A stretch of DNA of 64,000 bases from Pseudobacteriovorax antillogorgiicola (GCA_945898195.1 CAMDHM010000011.1:1-64000); one strand, 5' to 3'; positions 1-9,151 are shown, numbered from the stretch's first letter. Translations and numbers: made by a program. The notes: generated by a model from the letters alone, not told the origin.

Positions 1-2
1 CC

Positions 3-248
3 CTGAACCACAGCTGCGCCATGGTGCGCGACAACGTGAAATGCCTGTCGCGGCGGACGTGGTGCACGACCAAGCGCGTGGACCGACTGCAGTGCCGCCT
101 AGATCTCTACGTCGGCGCACATAATGTGATGATCGATCTGAAACGGGAAAGCGCGGCGCGGGCGCGATTCAAGGGACAAAGGCAAGGGGCCCAGAAAGTC
201 TGGGCCCTCGGGGTGCTCGCGATTACGGCGCCAGGCGCAGCCATGTAG
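3..248 (+). CDS. Transposase C-terminal fragment, 5' end outside the window
   Basis: The frame is open from the window start (LNHSCAMVRDNVK...), so the ATG at 21 in the ORF track is probably internal. The segment CLSRRTWCTTKRVDRLQC followed by RLDLYVGAHN follows the C-terminal pattern of IS1-like transposases (Arg/Thr-rich stretch, [ST]-K, then a hydrophobic helix ending in Asn). The tail after it is basic. Family assignment is from remembered family patterns, not a search. The catalytic residues would lie upstream of the window, so whether the gene is intact is unknown. Confidence 0.45.
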   Translation: MNHSCAMVRDNVKCLSRRTWCTTKRVDRLQCRLDLYVGAHNVMIDLKRESAARARFKGQRQGAQKVWALGVLAITAPGAAM

Positions 249-258
249 AGCAGTTTAA
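209..258 (+). repeat. IS terminal sequence shared with the 48650-48780 element
   Basis: These 50 bases, ending CATGTAGAGCAGTTTAA, match the reverse complement of 48650-48699 with 3 mismatches. The outer 28 bases (231-258) are identical to the right arm of the second element at 48753-48780. This is read as the terminal inverted repeat of the IS plus some subterminal sequence. Confidence 0.7.
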
Positions 259-263
259 AATTT

Positions 264-2624
264 TCACTTCTTTTCGACTTTAGTGAGCAAATAATCGATG
301 AATGGCATCTGCGGCTGCCCGCCGATGTACCAGCGCTTATAGTAAAAGTAATTGCGCATGATCAACTTCACGTAACTTCTTGTTTCCTGGTATGGAATTC
401 GTTCAACAGCAATAAGCGGGTCATCAAAAGAGATTTGCCGTGACCATTTTTCTGCGGCTGTGGGGCTCGCATTGTACGCTGCGAGCATCAAAATCGGGCT
501 TTTATACGTCGCAAGCAAACGGAAGACATGATGCACACCCAGAGCGACATTCAACTCAGGGTCCGACAAATTTCCCCGCTCATGAATTGCACGACTGAAT
601 TTCACCCGTTTCTCGTTAGAGATGTAACCCTTAGACAGCTTCGACATCTCAATTCGTGCCGTCGCCGGCATTAATTGCATCAGACCAGAAGCCCCAACTG
701 GCGACTGTGCCTTAGGATTAAATACACTCTCCTGACGGATAAGAGCGAAAATGAAATCTGGATCCATCCGCAGGCGTTTCGAATAATCAAAGACAAGGTT
801 ATCGTGCTCACGAGGAAAAAATATCCGTTCAAAGCCAAGGGGTAACGAATTTCTGTAGGAACGAGGAAGCGAATCCATCAGGCGGATGGCATCCAACCAT
901 TCCTTGCCAGCATAAAGAGCCAGAGCCCGCGCCGCAACCTGATCGGCATCAGACGGGTCTTGGTTGACCTCGCGCAACTCACACACCGCATCGGAGGGCA
1001 TCCCAAGACGAAAGAGCGCCGCCACTCGCGCCATGTTGGCTTGATCCTCTCCGGCATAGGGCGCGGTCAGAAAATCCGGCGTAAACCGCGGGACTCGCGA
1101 GGGTTCAAGGACGATCTTCTTACCGGTCGACTTCTCATAGAGAATATGGCCCAAAACGCCGTAATAGGTTGAATAATATTCGGTCGCAAGCCGACGCCAC
1201 GCATGGACTGCCAGATCTTGACGATTCGTGGCTGCATGCACCCGCCCCTGCCAGAATAGGGCGAAGCTGCTTATTGACGAAGATCGTTTTTCTGGTGCTA
1301 GCTTATCCTGATACGCAATGGCAATCGCCAGTGCACCAAGCGCATCACTGAACTCTCGGTCCTCAAACTGGGACAAGACGAGGGTGCTCAGGGCAATTTC
1401 GAAATTTTCATCACCAGGATTCCGCGCAACAAAATCTGCAAATAGCCCTTTGGCTTCCTTGCGTTCCTTGTTGTCGTCCAATATGCGCCCCAGAAGAAAT
1501 TCGCTGCGTAAAACTAAATCATCAGATTTTTCCGCCCTCGCCTCGGCAAGAACCTGGCGCGCGTAGCCTTTCGCTTCTTCCATTTGATCTGCATTCCAAA
1601 GCACCGATGCCATCCGGATTAAAACCGCTGCTTTGCCTGGAAAACCAAAAACCTTTTCAAATTTCGGCATAACTCCGGTCCAAAAGGACAACGACTGACC
1701 AACGCCTTTGCGTCGCAAACAGCGTCCCACTGCATTCCCTGTTTGAATCATGTCATCTAGAAGTGGACCTGTTTTTTTCGCGCCGAAGAGGGAATTTTCA
1801 GCGTTCAGCGCATCGATCAGAAATTTTTCACCCTCTTTGCAACTTCCTGCCTTGCTCTCCTCGCGGGACTTTGCCAGAGGCTTCATCGACTTCGCACCAG
1901 CCACGCCCTCGAGCAGCCCGCTGATCCACGAATGTTTACTGACCATTGCCTCAATTTCAGGAACCACCGCGGTAACTGACGTTTTGAGAAGCGGGCGCCT
2001 TTGGCTAGATAAATTTGAGAAAAAAATGTCGTAAGATTGCTTGCGAAACGGTAACGACCGATAGTCCTTAATTGCACTGAAAGTACGGATAAGTTCATCA
2101 TCCGGCATGGCATCAAGGTGATCTTTTGAGATCGACTTTAAAAAAATCTTGCGCGCTGGACAGCTTCGCGGAGCCACCTTTACGATCGACGCCTCAATAC
2201 CAGATATCGCCGATTCCGGGAGCGTGCTGCGAGTCACAAGGGCCTGCATCACATAGGGCACCAAGGGATGAACCGCGCGCGATTCTTTTTTCGCCAGGCT
2301 CAACTCCTGATCCAAGGCCTCATTCATGTCCTTCAATCTTGTCCCACGCAAGATAGGCTGACCACGAAGAGAATCAACATAGACCTTCGTGAAACGATCC
2401 GATTTTTCCATGAGCTGTTGGTATTTTTGTTCCTCCAAAAGAGGAATGCTCAATTGATCGACATGCCCTGAAAACCAAATTTTCAGATCTGCATCGACTT
2501 GGGGACCAAGCCGTCCATCTGGTTGGGGAGGATAATGCTCAGGGAGAACAGCGGCAGCCGTCCCAAAGGAAACTCCGATACACAACAAGAAGGTCGCCGA
2601 CCAAAAGGCCGTTTTGACATGCAC
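264..2624 (-). CDS. slt: Soluble lytic murein transglycosylase
   Basis: An exported enzyme of 786 residues that would cleave the MurNAc-GlcNAc bond of peptidoglycan with formation of 1,6-anhydroMurNAc. It starts at GTG after GGGAG. A signal peptide covers about residues 1-24. A long helical region, as in the superhelical U/L domains of Slt70, fills about 40-600. The catalytic SLT domain lies at about 615-760: RQESVFNPKAQSPVGASG contains the catalytic Glu, followed by GLMQLMPATA and LAAYNAS. It is the last gene of the minus-strand run that begins with the T2SS genes, and may open the cell wall for the secretion apparatus or recycle wall; that link is inferred from position. An IS end lies directly downstream of its stop. 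Confidence 0.9.
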   Translation of the reverse strand: MHVKTAFWSATFLLCIGVSFGTAAAVLPEHYPPQPDGRLGPQVDADLKIWFSGHVDQLSIPLLEEQKYQQLMEKSDRFTKVYVDSLRGQPILRGTRLKDMNEALDQELSLAKKESRAVHPLVPYVMQALVTRSTLPESAISGIEASIVKVAPRSCPARKIFLKSISKDHLDAMPDDELIRTFSAIKDYRSLPFRKQSYDIFFSNLSSQRRPLLKTSVTAVVPEIEAMVSKHSWISGLLEGVAGAKSMKPLAKSREESKAGSCKEGEKFLIDALNAENSLFGAKKTGPLLDDMIQTGNAVGRCLRRKGVGQSLSFWTGVMPKFEKVFGFPGKAAVLIRMASVLWNADQMEEAKGYARQVLAEARAEKSDDLVLRSEFLLGRILDDNKERKEAKGLFADFVARNPGDENFEIALSTLVLSQFEDREFSDALGALAIAIAYQDKLAPEKRSSSISSFALFWQGRVHAATNRQDLAVHAWRRLATEYYSTYYGVLGHILYEKSTGKKIVLEPSRVPRFTPDFLTAPYAGEDQANMARVAALFRLGMPSDAVCELREVNQDPSDADQVAARALALYAGKEWLDAIRLMDSLPRSYRNSLPLGFERIFFPREHDNLVFDYSKRLRMDPDFIFALIRQESVFNPKAQSPVGASGLMQLMPATARIEMSKLSKGYISNEKRVKFSRAIHERGNLSDPELNVALGVHHVFRLLATYKSPILMLAAYNASPTAAEKWSRQISFDDPLIAVERIPYQETRSYVKLIMRNYFYYKRWYIGGQPQMPFIDYLLTKVEKK

Positions 2625-2638
2625 GAATCGACTCCCGC

Positions 2639-3355
2639 TCAGCGATGTAGATCAGTCCGCCTCAGTGGCGCAACTTCGCCCATCGTAGCACATCCTCCGG
2701 AGGTCGTCGGCAAGGCAAGTTGGGGCTGAAGGGCAAGGACCCGAATCTGTAGCGTCTCAGATTCGGCCAAAAGATCCTTGAGTAGCGGTTCAAAACGATT
2801 CAGCATTATCTTTGCGCAGGCTTTCCAGTCTGACTGGCTACGGGCCAAATTAAATGCGCTCAGGTTTTGCCCCATCAATCGTCCGATTCCAGCCACAGCA
2901 GCGGAATCAACTAATTTCGCAGCGGTTACATCCAGCAAAAGATCGTGAACGTGCCCGATCAGATCGACGACCAACGTCACATCATCGTTCAGCGCCGACA
3001 ATTCCGAAAGTTTCTCGCCAGGCTTCGATTGCCAGGCATGCACTGCCATGCCTTTGAGCGACCCAAGAATAGCCGAACACAGCGAATGAACTGTATCCAG
3101 TGTCTGGGTCGCCAGGGTTGTGGGAGAATCCATCTGGATTTCCAGGCGGGACTTATCGGTAAATTCCAGCAATTCTTTTTTGCGCGGAAGAACACCGCCT
3201 TCATATTCGATCACATCCCGATCAAGCGTGACCCTCGTGATAAAGCTACCTGTCGGCACCAGGGTCGATTCAACCCAGGCCAATGCCTGGGCCAAGGTCA
3301 ACACCGGGACGGGGACCGGAACATGCCGATTGTTGAGCAAGATCTTCTTAAGCAT
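2639..3355 (-). CDS. Conserved-looking protein of unknown function
   Basis: A 238-residue protein I do not recognise. It has no signal peptide or clear membrane segment. The N-terminal part (about 15-60, LTLAQALAWVESTL then alternating polar and hydrophobic residues) suggests an alpha/beta fold. The rest, about 80-220, is strongly helical with a repeated hydrophobic pattern. It starts 9 bases after the stop of the glycosyltransferase-TPR gene and ends just before slt, so it is probably co-transcribed with both. A role linked to the glycosyltransferase is possible but rests only on position. Confidence 0.7.
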   Translation of the reverse strand: MLKKILLNNRHVPVPVPVLTLAQALAWVESTLVPTGSFITRVTLDRDVIEYEGGVLPRKKELLEFTDKSRLEIQMDSPTTLATQTLDTVHSLCSAILGSLKGMAVHAWQSKPGEKLSELSALNDDVTLVVDLIGHVHDLLLDVTAAKLVDSAAVAGIGRLMGQNLSAFNLARSQSDWKACAKIMLNRFEPLLKDLLAESETLQIRVLALQPQLALPTTSGGCATMGEVAPLRRTDLHR

Positions 3356-3364
3356 CCAGGCAAC

Positions 3365-5263
3365 CTACTTGCGCATAAAATTGACCGCACGAGAATTTTG
3401 ACTATTAACCTGACCGATGCCTCCCTGATTTTCAGAATGATGGCTGGCGATTTCAGATGCCAGAGCCAGCGCACGCTCATCCTGGGGATTGACCTGCAAA
3501 ATCTTTTGAACAGCGGCCCTCGCCTCGGTAAATTTCCCGCCCTTAAAGTAAGCACCTGAAAGAGCATAGAGCATGTTGAAATCGAGTGGGTGCAATTCCA
3601 GATACCGATTTAGTGCATTCTCGATCGCCGTGAATTCGTTTCGCTCGTATGAAAGTTTGATCAGCGAAAATATCGCAGCCGTGTTGTTTGGATTCAGCTC
3701 AAGGGACTTCGTGATCCATTTAGTAGCCTCTAACAACTCACCCATGCCGTGAAAAGCAAGGCCAAGGCCTAGATTTGGCATTTCATCATCAGGCGATAGG
3801 CTGACCGCCTTCTGAAAGTTGATCACCGCTAAATCATAACTATTTTTGAGCAGTGCAACCGTACCAAGACCAATGAACCCCTTGGCGCAGAATGGGTCCA
3901 ACATAGTTGCCTTAATGTATGCCGCCTTACCTGACTCGCCGTCGCCAAGTTTAGTAAAGGAATCTCCGATCAGACGATGCAGGGTCGCCTCATGGTGAGC
4001 TGGAACTCCCTGTTTCCGCAGCATTTCTTCGATCAAACTAATCGCCACCAGATACTGCTTTGATTGAACTTTCGTTTCGATGTCGTCGATCTGAGCATCA
4101 ATTGTACCCACACGCACAGCCTGCGAGATGTTGGTGATGTCCCGGAAGACCTGCCCCATCTCTTCGCCGACCTTTTCCTTGCTGTGAATCTTGCTTGCGA
4201 CGTCCTGATTCTTCTTTACGATATCGTTCGTAATTGCGCGGGCGGAAGATGCCTTCTGGATTCCCTCTGCAAGACTGAAAGGAGACCCAGAGCAAAAATC
4301 GATCCGATGCTTACCAATGTACTCTTCAACCATGGGTGAACGACTCGCAATCACTGGAATCCCAAGGGTCATCGCGGTCATCAACCGATACGGGTCGCCC
4401 TCAAGTCGGTCACGGTTTGAAATGCATGAAATGAACAATGCGTCGGTTGCCTGAAGGACTGTGTTGATACCGTCCCGCTCCGGGGCCACGTAGATAGCAC
4501 GTTGATCAATTCCGAGCTGCACCAGCCGGTGGCGCAACTCTGTGGCAAAGCTACCAATCCCACAAAATACCAGGCGCAACCGGCGAGCCAGGCTGGCATC
4601 TGCGTCAATTGCGATGCGCACAGCATGGGCTAAATCATAGAGCCCCTCTTCCCACTCAACTTGCCCCATGTGGGTGATTACATATTCGCTTTCGGCGAGG
4701 CCCAAACGGGACAAGGCTTCTGCACGAGTTTTCGCAGACCGCTCCACCCGCGACTCAACCCAAGGGCGCATCGTGAAGATACGAGAATCGTCAATGCCCT
4801 CGAGAAGAAGGGCCTGTCTAGCCGCTGAAGTTTGAACGATGAATGCGTCGGCGACATTGGCAACTTCGTTGCGAATCGCCCGAATCTGATGAACATCAGC
4901 GCCTGGGAATGGGACGAGATTATCCACCCACGCTACAAGATGGAAGTGCCTGCGCCACTTAGCTTTTACGGCTTGATAGGCGTAAAGGCCTAAGCGCTCC
5001 TTGATCACCACAACATCAAAATTGACCAAAACATTTTCCAGGCCCGGAAGATATCCTGGATTGTCGTCGTAATCCTTTAGGGCAATGCACTCTAGATCCT
5101 GAAACCAACTCGTTTGGGTCAAATAACCGCAGATGGATTCCGATGCCACGACCTTTATTTCGTATTGATCACGGAGAAGCATAAATTGGTCGATTTCCTC
5201 GACCGTTGGAAGATTTCCGTACACCAAGGCTAACTTTGGCCGACTGGTTTGCTGGGAATTCAT
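3365..5263 (-). CDS. GT4-type glycosyltransferase with C-terminal TPR repeats
   Basis: A cytoplasmic protein of about 632 residues from the preferred start. The ORF track starts 16 codons earlier, but ATG at 5263 has GAAGGAGAT seven bases upstream and begins MNSQQTSRPKLALVYGN. The N-terminal two thirds look like a GT-B glycosyltransferase of the GT4/group 1 type: AFIVQTSAARQALL, ITHMGQVEWEEGL, LVFCGIGSF and GIPVIASRSPMVEEY fit the C-terminal nucleotide-sugar domain. From about residue 400 onward there are several TPR-like helix pairs (GLGTVALLKNSYDLAVINFQKAVSLSPDDE). The combination suggests glycosylation of a protein partner held by the TPRs. It follows a small helical gene at the end of the T2SS run. 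Acceptor and sugar cannot be told. Confidence 0.8.
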   Translation of the reverse strand: MNSQQTSRPKLALVYGNLPTVEEIDQFMLLRDQYEIKVVASESICGYLTQTSWFQDLECIALKDYDDNPGYLPGLENVLVNFDVVVIKERLGLYAYQAVKAKWRRHFHLVAWVDNLVPFPGADVHQIRAIRNEVANVADAFIVQTSAARQALLLEGIDDSRIFTMRPWVESRVERSAKTRAEALSRLGLAESEYVITHMGQVEWEEGLYDLAHAVRIAIDADASLARRLRLVFCGIGSFATELRHRLVQLGIDQRAIYVAPERDGINTVLQATDALFISCISNRDRLEGDPYRLMTAMTLGIPVIASRSPMVEEYIGKHRIDFCSGSPFSLAEGIQKASSARAITNDIVKKNQDVASKIHSKEKVGEEMGQVFRDITNISQAVRVGTIDAQIDDIETKVQSKQYLVAISLIEEMLRKQGVPAHHEATLHRLIGDSFTKLGDGESGKAAYIKATMLDPFCAKGFIGLGTVALLKNSYDLAVINFQKAVSLSPDDEMPNLGLGLAFHGMGELLEATKWITKSLELNPNNTAAIFSLIKLSYERNEFTAIENALNRYLELHPLDFNMLYALSGAYFKGGKFTEARAAVQKILQVNPQDERALALASEIASHHSENQGGIGQVNSQNSRAVNFMRK

Positions 5264-5322
5264 TACTTTATCTCCTTCAAATGACCAAAAACAAATCGCT
5301 ATTGGACTCAAAAAACCAACGC

Positions 5323-5724
5323 TTAAATGCCTTGCTCAACGACAGAACGAGCCGGATGCCCGGACCTGTATTTTCCAATATTTTTACGGCTTACTATGTC
5401 TCCCATCTGTTCGCAGAGGTTGGCATGCTCTTTCAGCAGGGCATCTTGAACCGCCAAATCGATGGCAATTGCTGCCAAGCCAAGACGCCCCACGTGGTCG
5501 GAAACCTCTTTCGAATAGCCATTCTGCAATGCCCGGGCATCGATAACACGAAAGTTATGTAGCACGGCCTTTCGACGGTCCAAGGCTGCGGCCGCCTCTT
5601 CAAAAAGGCCCTTTCCGAGCATCTCTATGCCCTTATCGCCAAGGCTTACGTAAACCGACAACGCATGAACGGCAGCATTGCCGAGCGAATTGGCCGACTC
5701 ATCTATGGGATATTTTGAGTTCAT
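5323..5724 (-). CDS. Small helical protein of unknown function
   Basis: A 133-residue protein, mostly helical, with no signal peptide. ALDRRKAVLHNFRVIDAR and the surrounding heptad-like spacing recall small export chaperones such as FlgN or FliT in general shape only; there is no recognisable signature, so no function is assigned. It lies between gspN (73-bp gap) and the glycosyltransferase-TPR gene (59-bp gap to the preferred start), on the same strand. The ATG at 5724 is kept although its ribosome binding site is weak. Confidence 0.65.
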   Translation of the reverse strand: MNSKYPIDESANSLGNAAVHALSVYVSLGDKGIEMLGKGLFEEAAAALDRRKAVLHNFRVIDARALQNGYSKEVSDHVGRLGLAAIAIDLAVQDALLKEHANLCEQMGDIVSRKNIGKYRSGHPARSVVEQGI

Positions 5725-5797
5725 CTACTTAGATTTTACGCACCAGAGGGGCGCTGTGTCAAAATTCTTAGGCAGGCGTGTCATCTAAAATCTGGGA

Positions 5798-6760
5798 TTA
5801 AATGGGGTGTGTCGCTGGCTGAGAAATCGGCCCTTTGACCTGAAGGCGAAGCTCACCATTTTTGGCAGCTCCCCCAGAAAATGCGTCCAACAAAAACCCA
5901 AACTTCTCGCCAAGTGATTTTTGCAGCTTTACCAAAAGTTCAAGCTGTAATTGGCTGGTCGGAAAAGGCGACTTAACGGCAATGGACCCACCCGCGGATA
6001 ACGTTAACTCGTCGGATTCGAACCCAGAGCCTTTTTCCAGATTAAGCAGGCCATTCGTCAAGGAACCCTGAAACCCCGCCTTCGTGAATTTCTGATCTGG
6101 TAACCCAAGAGATGGATCACTCAATTTCAACGTGGCATCTATGAATTTCAACTTAATGCTGCCCGAAGAATCCTGCGGCGACGATGAATCAACAGCAAGG
6201 TCCATCGACCCGTCAAGTTTGCCTGAAAAACCAACCCCCTGAAGCACTGGCCCCACCAGCGGGTTCACATCAGCACCGGTAGCCAGCGCCGAAAAAATAA
6301 AGGCCGTAAGTTCATCCACGCGAAATTTCTGTGAGTCCAGTTCGATTTGACTAGGAATTGGATCCTTGCCGCTCACAATTCCACTCAACGGAAATGCCAG
6401 AAAAATAGACATCGACGATAGATCTGGATTTTCAATATAAACATTCGCCGCCAATTTACCGGCCAGGAGGTACAAAGGGTTCATCCGCACTGATAGCCGA
6501 TTGAACTTCAGGGTTTTCGCCTTCGCCCCCCGCCCCGTCACCGACAAGCCAGTGGCCTGCATCCCCGCGGGAAGCTTGGCCCCAAAATCATCCATACTTA
6601 TCGCCAGCCCGGTTACCCGTGAGAGTCCATTTGAAATCGACTCCTTAAGAATCTCATAGGGAAACGTGATCAGCAGGAAGAAAACAAAGCTAACACTGAA
6701 GATGGCGATAATCCCGGTTCTGCCGCTCACCCTATTAAGCAAATTTGTCATCTCACCCAC
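5798..6760 (-). CDS. gspN: Type II secretion protein GspN
   Basis: An inner-membrane-anchored protein of 320 residues with one N-terminal membrane segment (about 16-35, IIAIFSVSFVFFLLITFPYE) and a periplasmic beta-rich body with AsmA-like strand repeats (MNPLYLLAGKLAANVYIENP, GFSGKLDGSMDLAVDSS). Both features fit the GspN family found in Leptospira, Bdellovibrio and Myxococcus T2SS operons. It overlaps the gspM stop by eight bases, a sign of translational coupling. The role of GspN is not well defined; it is the last classical T2SS gene here. Confidence 0.8.
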   Translation of the reverse strand: MGEMTNLLNRVSGRTGIIAIFSVSFVFFLLITFPYEILKESISNGLSRVTGLAISMDDFGAKLPAGMQATGLSVTGRGAKAKTLKFNRLSVRMNPLYLLAGKLAANVYIENPDLSSMSIFLAFPLSGIVSGKDPIPSQIELDSQKFRVDELTAFIFSALATGADVNPLVGPVLQGVGFSGKLDGSMDLAVDSSSPQDSSGSIKLKFIDATLKLSDPSLGLPDQKFTKAGFQGSLTNGLLNLEKGSGFESDELTLSAGGSIAVKSPFPTSQLQLELLVKLQKSLGEKFGFLLDAFSGGAAKNGELRLQVKGPISQPATHPI

Positions 6761-7412
6761 CGACCTGGTAGCCGCGAGCCGTTAATTTTGTATCGAAGTA
6801 AAGCCGATTGCCGAATCGTCCGCGAATCTCAAGGTCCTGGACGCGGATATAATTACCGGCCTTCTCGATTTCGATCAAAAAATTAAGAACTTTTGGAATC
6901 GATGAATTATTGATTCTAATATCTTTGACCTTTACTTCCTGCATCTTCGATCCCAATGGGTTGTCGGCTTCCAAAGGATTTTTCTGAACATTTAGCCCCT
7001 CAATCTGGACTAAAGTATCCCGAGCGACCTTTTCAAAAAAGGGTTTGACCTGAAGCTCTCCCGTCTTCTTCTGAACCTGTTCCACAACCCTCTGAAATCT
7101 GGCGTCCTCAATTGAATATTCAGCCTTAAGTTCTTGAAGCTCGTGCAGCGCAGCAAAAGCCTCGTTCAACTCCGCCTTCAAGCGATTAACCTGTGAAAAA
7201 TAAATCGCAAAGGCCACAATAATCACAAAACCAATCCCACCTGCAACCCCAGCAAGAACCCCGACCCGCTCCTTTGGTTGCAGCTTATAAAAGCTGTCCA
7301 TCAAGAAATCGAGGCGTTCGTTGTTCGGACCGAAAGCCCGGATCCGAAACTGGTCAATAACCTGATTCAACCGGTCGCGAAGGATTTCAATGTACTTTTG
7401 AATTTCATTCAT
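6753..7412 (-). CDS. gspM: Type II secretion protein GspM (PilO-like)
   Basis: A bitopic inner-membrane protein of 219 residues. A cytoplasmic N-terminus of about 50 residues is followed by a membrane helix (about 54-72, VGVLAGVAGGIGFVIIVAFA), a periplasmic coiled coil (about 75-125) and a small ferredoxin-like domain (VQIEGLNVQKNP to the end), the plan of GspM/PilO proteins. It overlaps gspL by 4 bases. GspM pairs with GspL in the assembly platform and links it to the pseudopilus machinery. Sequence similarity in this family is low, so the call rests on topology and position. Confidence 0.75.
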   Translation of the reverse strand: MNEIQKYIEILRDRLNQVIDQFRIRAFGPNNERLDFLMDSFYKLQPKERVGVLAGVAGGIGFVIIVAFAIYFSQVNRLKAELNEAFAALHELQELKAEYSIEDARFQRVVEQVQKKTGELQVKPFFEKVARDTLVQIEGLNVQKNPLEADNPLGSKMQEVKVKDIRINNSSIPKVLNFLIEIEKAGNYIRVQDLEIRGRFGNRLYFDTKLTARGYQVGG

Positions 7413-9151
7413 AGCGGTTTGCCCTGACCGCCCGGACTAGTCGGCGATGTTGGAGAACTTTGTGGTTTGACCGACTTGCTCGCAGTCTGGGTCGACACAC
7501 CCTCCCCGGAGTAATTAAGAGCAATAGTGAATTCGATTATCTTCCCGTCCGTACCTGGCTTTGGTCCACTTTGTTTTTCTTCTATCTCATGAAACGCCGT
7601 CACGGTCTTTAGGGACTCAATGACCGCTGCGACTGAAGCATAGCCATCGGTCTCACCCTTGACTTTGACCTTGCCACCGCCGTCTGAACTCAAAACAAAA
7701 TCAAAGGTGGTGACATCGACTTTTACCGTCTTAGGAATCCGTTCGCTCACAAGCCTCAGCGCCATCAAGGCCGGCGTTGTTGAGTTCTCCCGAACAAAGC
7801 TGTCGACCGCATTACGACGTGCGGCTGTCTCTTTTTTTGCAAGTGTCTTGAAATCAGTCCGAACCTTGGACAAACTTACGTTTTCCGTCTTCATTTTGCG
7901 CTTTAGATCAGGAAACTGCGCGGCAATTTCTTTGATGTAGAGTTGCTGCAATTGGCTGATCTGCCGATTATAAAAAATCGACTTTATCGCAAAGCTTCCA
8001 AGTAAAAGCAGCACGGCAAACGCGACCGCCTTGCTGGCAAGCCCAGCGGCCTTTAAAAGGGACTCGTAATTTTGGACATAGGCAAACTCGCCACGACGCA
8101 GGTTGATTGTACTTAACTTCTTGGAAGTCCCCACGGACCGCATGCCGATGGCAACAGCCTGAGGTATAATCGCCGAATGACTCTGCAACGCTGGATTCAT
8201 TCGCAATTCAGTCACACCAAGATCCAGGCGCGTAACTTCCATCTCAAGTCTATTGGCCAGGTATTGATCCAGATTAGCGATTTTCGAGGTCCCGCCGGAA
8301 ATCATGAGACGTGCGACAGGAGATTTTTCGTAGGTCTTAAAGGCATAAAGAGTGCGGCCAAGCTCCTTGACCAACGAGTTAATCCCAAGGGTCATTCGCT
8401 CTGCGGCGCGGCGCTCAATCCCGGTCAAACCCGATGCTGGATCGGCTTCAAAATCAAGCCGTGACGTGGCATGTTTGATTTCCTGAGCCTGCAAATAAGG
8501 AACTTCCAAATCACGGGCGAGAAACTCCGTTAAAAATTTTCCGCCCATGTTAATCGACCGGAACATCCGTAAAACATCGCCTTGAATCAGGCATAAACTG
8601 GTTTTTTCATGACCGATGTCGACGAGCCCAACAACTTCATTCGGATTCAACTTAAGATGTGGGCCTAAATTGTAGAATGAAAGGCTGTCGACATCAACTA
8701 ATTTTGGATCAATTTTGATTTTCTGAAGGTGTTCCAAAAAGGTTTTCAGGAAAATCTTTTTAGTAAGAACAATCAGCGCTAAAGTCTTCGAATCTGCAGT
8801 GCCCAAGATTTGATGATCAATGATCATCTCATCCAGATTAAAGGGAACGACATCCTCAACTTCCGAAAAAACAGCCGCTTGGATTTTCCGTGGATCTGAG
8901 AAGTTAAATGACAAAATGCGGCTTGATATGTACTGACCTGGCATCGCTGTAATGATGCGGTCGGCATCGAGGGCATTCTCGCGAAACATCTGTTCCATAC
9001 AAGAGGGAATAACAATGTCGGGATCGACATCCTCTCGCACTGGTATAATGGTCTCGTAAAAGTTGGCAATCTCGTACGACTTAAAGGTGTTGATGATCTC
9101 AACGGCCTTTATCGAATAGCTGCCAATGTCGAGCCCAATGATCTTTTGCAT
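7409..9151 (-). CDS. gspL: GspL-type assembly protein with PilM-like actin fold
   Basis: A 580-residue protein. Residues 1-350 are PilM-like: MQKIIGLDIGSYSIKAVEI is the phosphate-1 loop of the actin fold, VGLVDIGHEKTSLCLIQGD is the phosphate-2 loop, and LMISGGTSKIANLDQYLANR follows. A membrane segment lies at about 370-390 (AVAFAVLLLLGSFAIKSIFY), then a coiled coil and a periplasmic ferredoxin-like domain, ending in a Ser/Pro/Thr-rich tail. It therefore joins PilM and PilN functions in one chain, as GspL does, but with a clearly PilM-type cytoplasmic half. In the family it binds GspE and GspM. It sits between gspK and gspM. Confidence 0.8.
   Translation of the reverse strand: MQKIIGLDIGSYSIKAVEIINTFKSYEIANFYETIIPVREDVDPDIVIPSCMEQMFRENALDADRIITAMPGQYISSRILSFNFSDPRKIQAAVFSEVEDVVPFNLDEMIIDHQILGTADSKTLALIVLTKKIFLKTFLEHLQKIKIDPKLVDVDSLSFYNLGPHLKLNPNEVVGLVDIGHEKTSLCLIQGDVLRMFRSINMGGKFLTEFLARDLEVPYLQAQEIKHATSRLDFEADPASGLTGIERRAAERMTLGINSLVKELGRTLYAFKTYEKSPVARLMISGGTSKIANLDQYLANRLEMEVTRLDLGVTELRMNPALQSHSAIIPQAVAIGMRSVGTSKKLSTINLRRGEFAYVQNYESLLKAAGLASKAVAFAVLLLLGSFAIKSIFYNRQISQLQQLYIKEIAAQFPDLKRKMKTENVSLSKVRTDFKTLAKKETAARRNAVDSFVRENSTTPALMALRLVSERIPKTVKVDVTTFDFVLSSDGGGKVKVKGETDGYASVAAVIESLKTVTAFHEIEEKQSGPKPGTDGKIIEFTIALNYSGEGVSTQTASKSVKPQSSPTSPTSPGGQGKPL

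Larger units (their letters stand above)
1..258 (+). mobile_element. Right end of an insertion sequence (IS1-type transposase), cut by the window start
   Basis: An open frame from base 3 to the stop at 246-248 resembles the C-terminus of IS1-type DDE transposases. The last 50 bases (209-258) recur, inverted and with 3 mismatches, at one end of a 131-bp element at 48650-48780. The stop codon lies inside this terminal sequence, as expected for an IS whose transposase gene runs into its terminal repeat. The element ends five bases before the slt stop codon on the other strand. The left end is outside the window, so family and length cannot be settled. Confidence 0.5.

Noticed and set aside
187-207. 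Perfect hairpin GGGCCCAGA-AAG-TCTGGGCCC that could be a terminator
   Set aside because: No T-run follows on either strand and it lies within the open transposase frame, so it is more likely incidental or part of the IS end.
2945-3559. Plus-strand ORF of 204 codons opposite two minus-strand genes
   Set aside because: It straddles the boundary of two well-organised minus-strand genes, has a His/Arg/Gln-rich shadow composition and no ribosome site.
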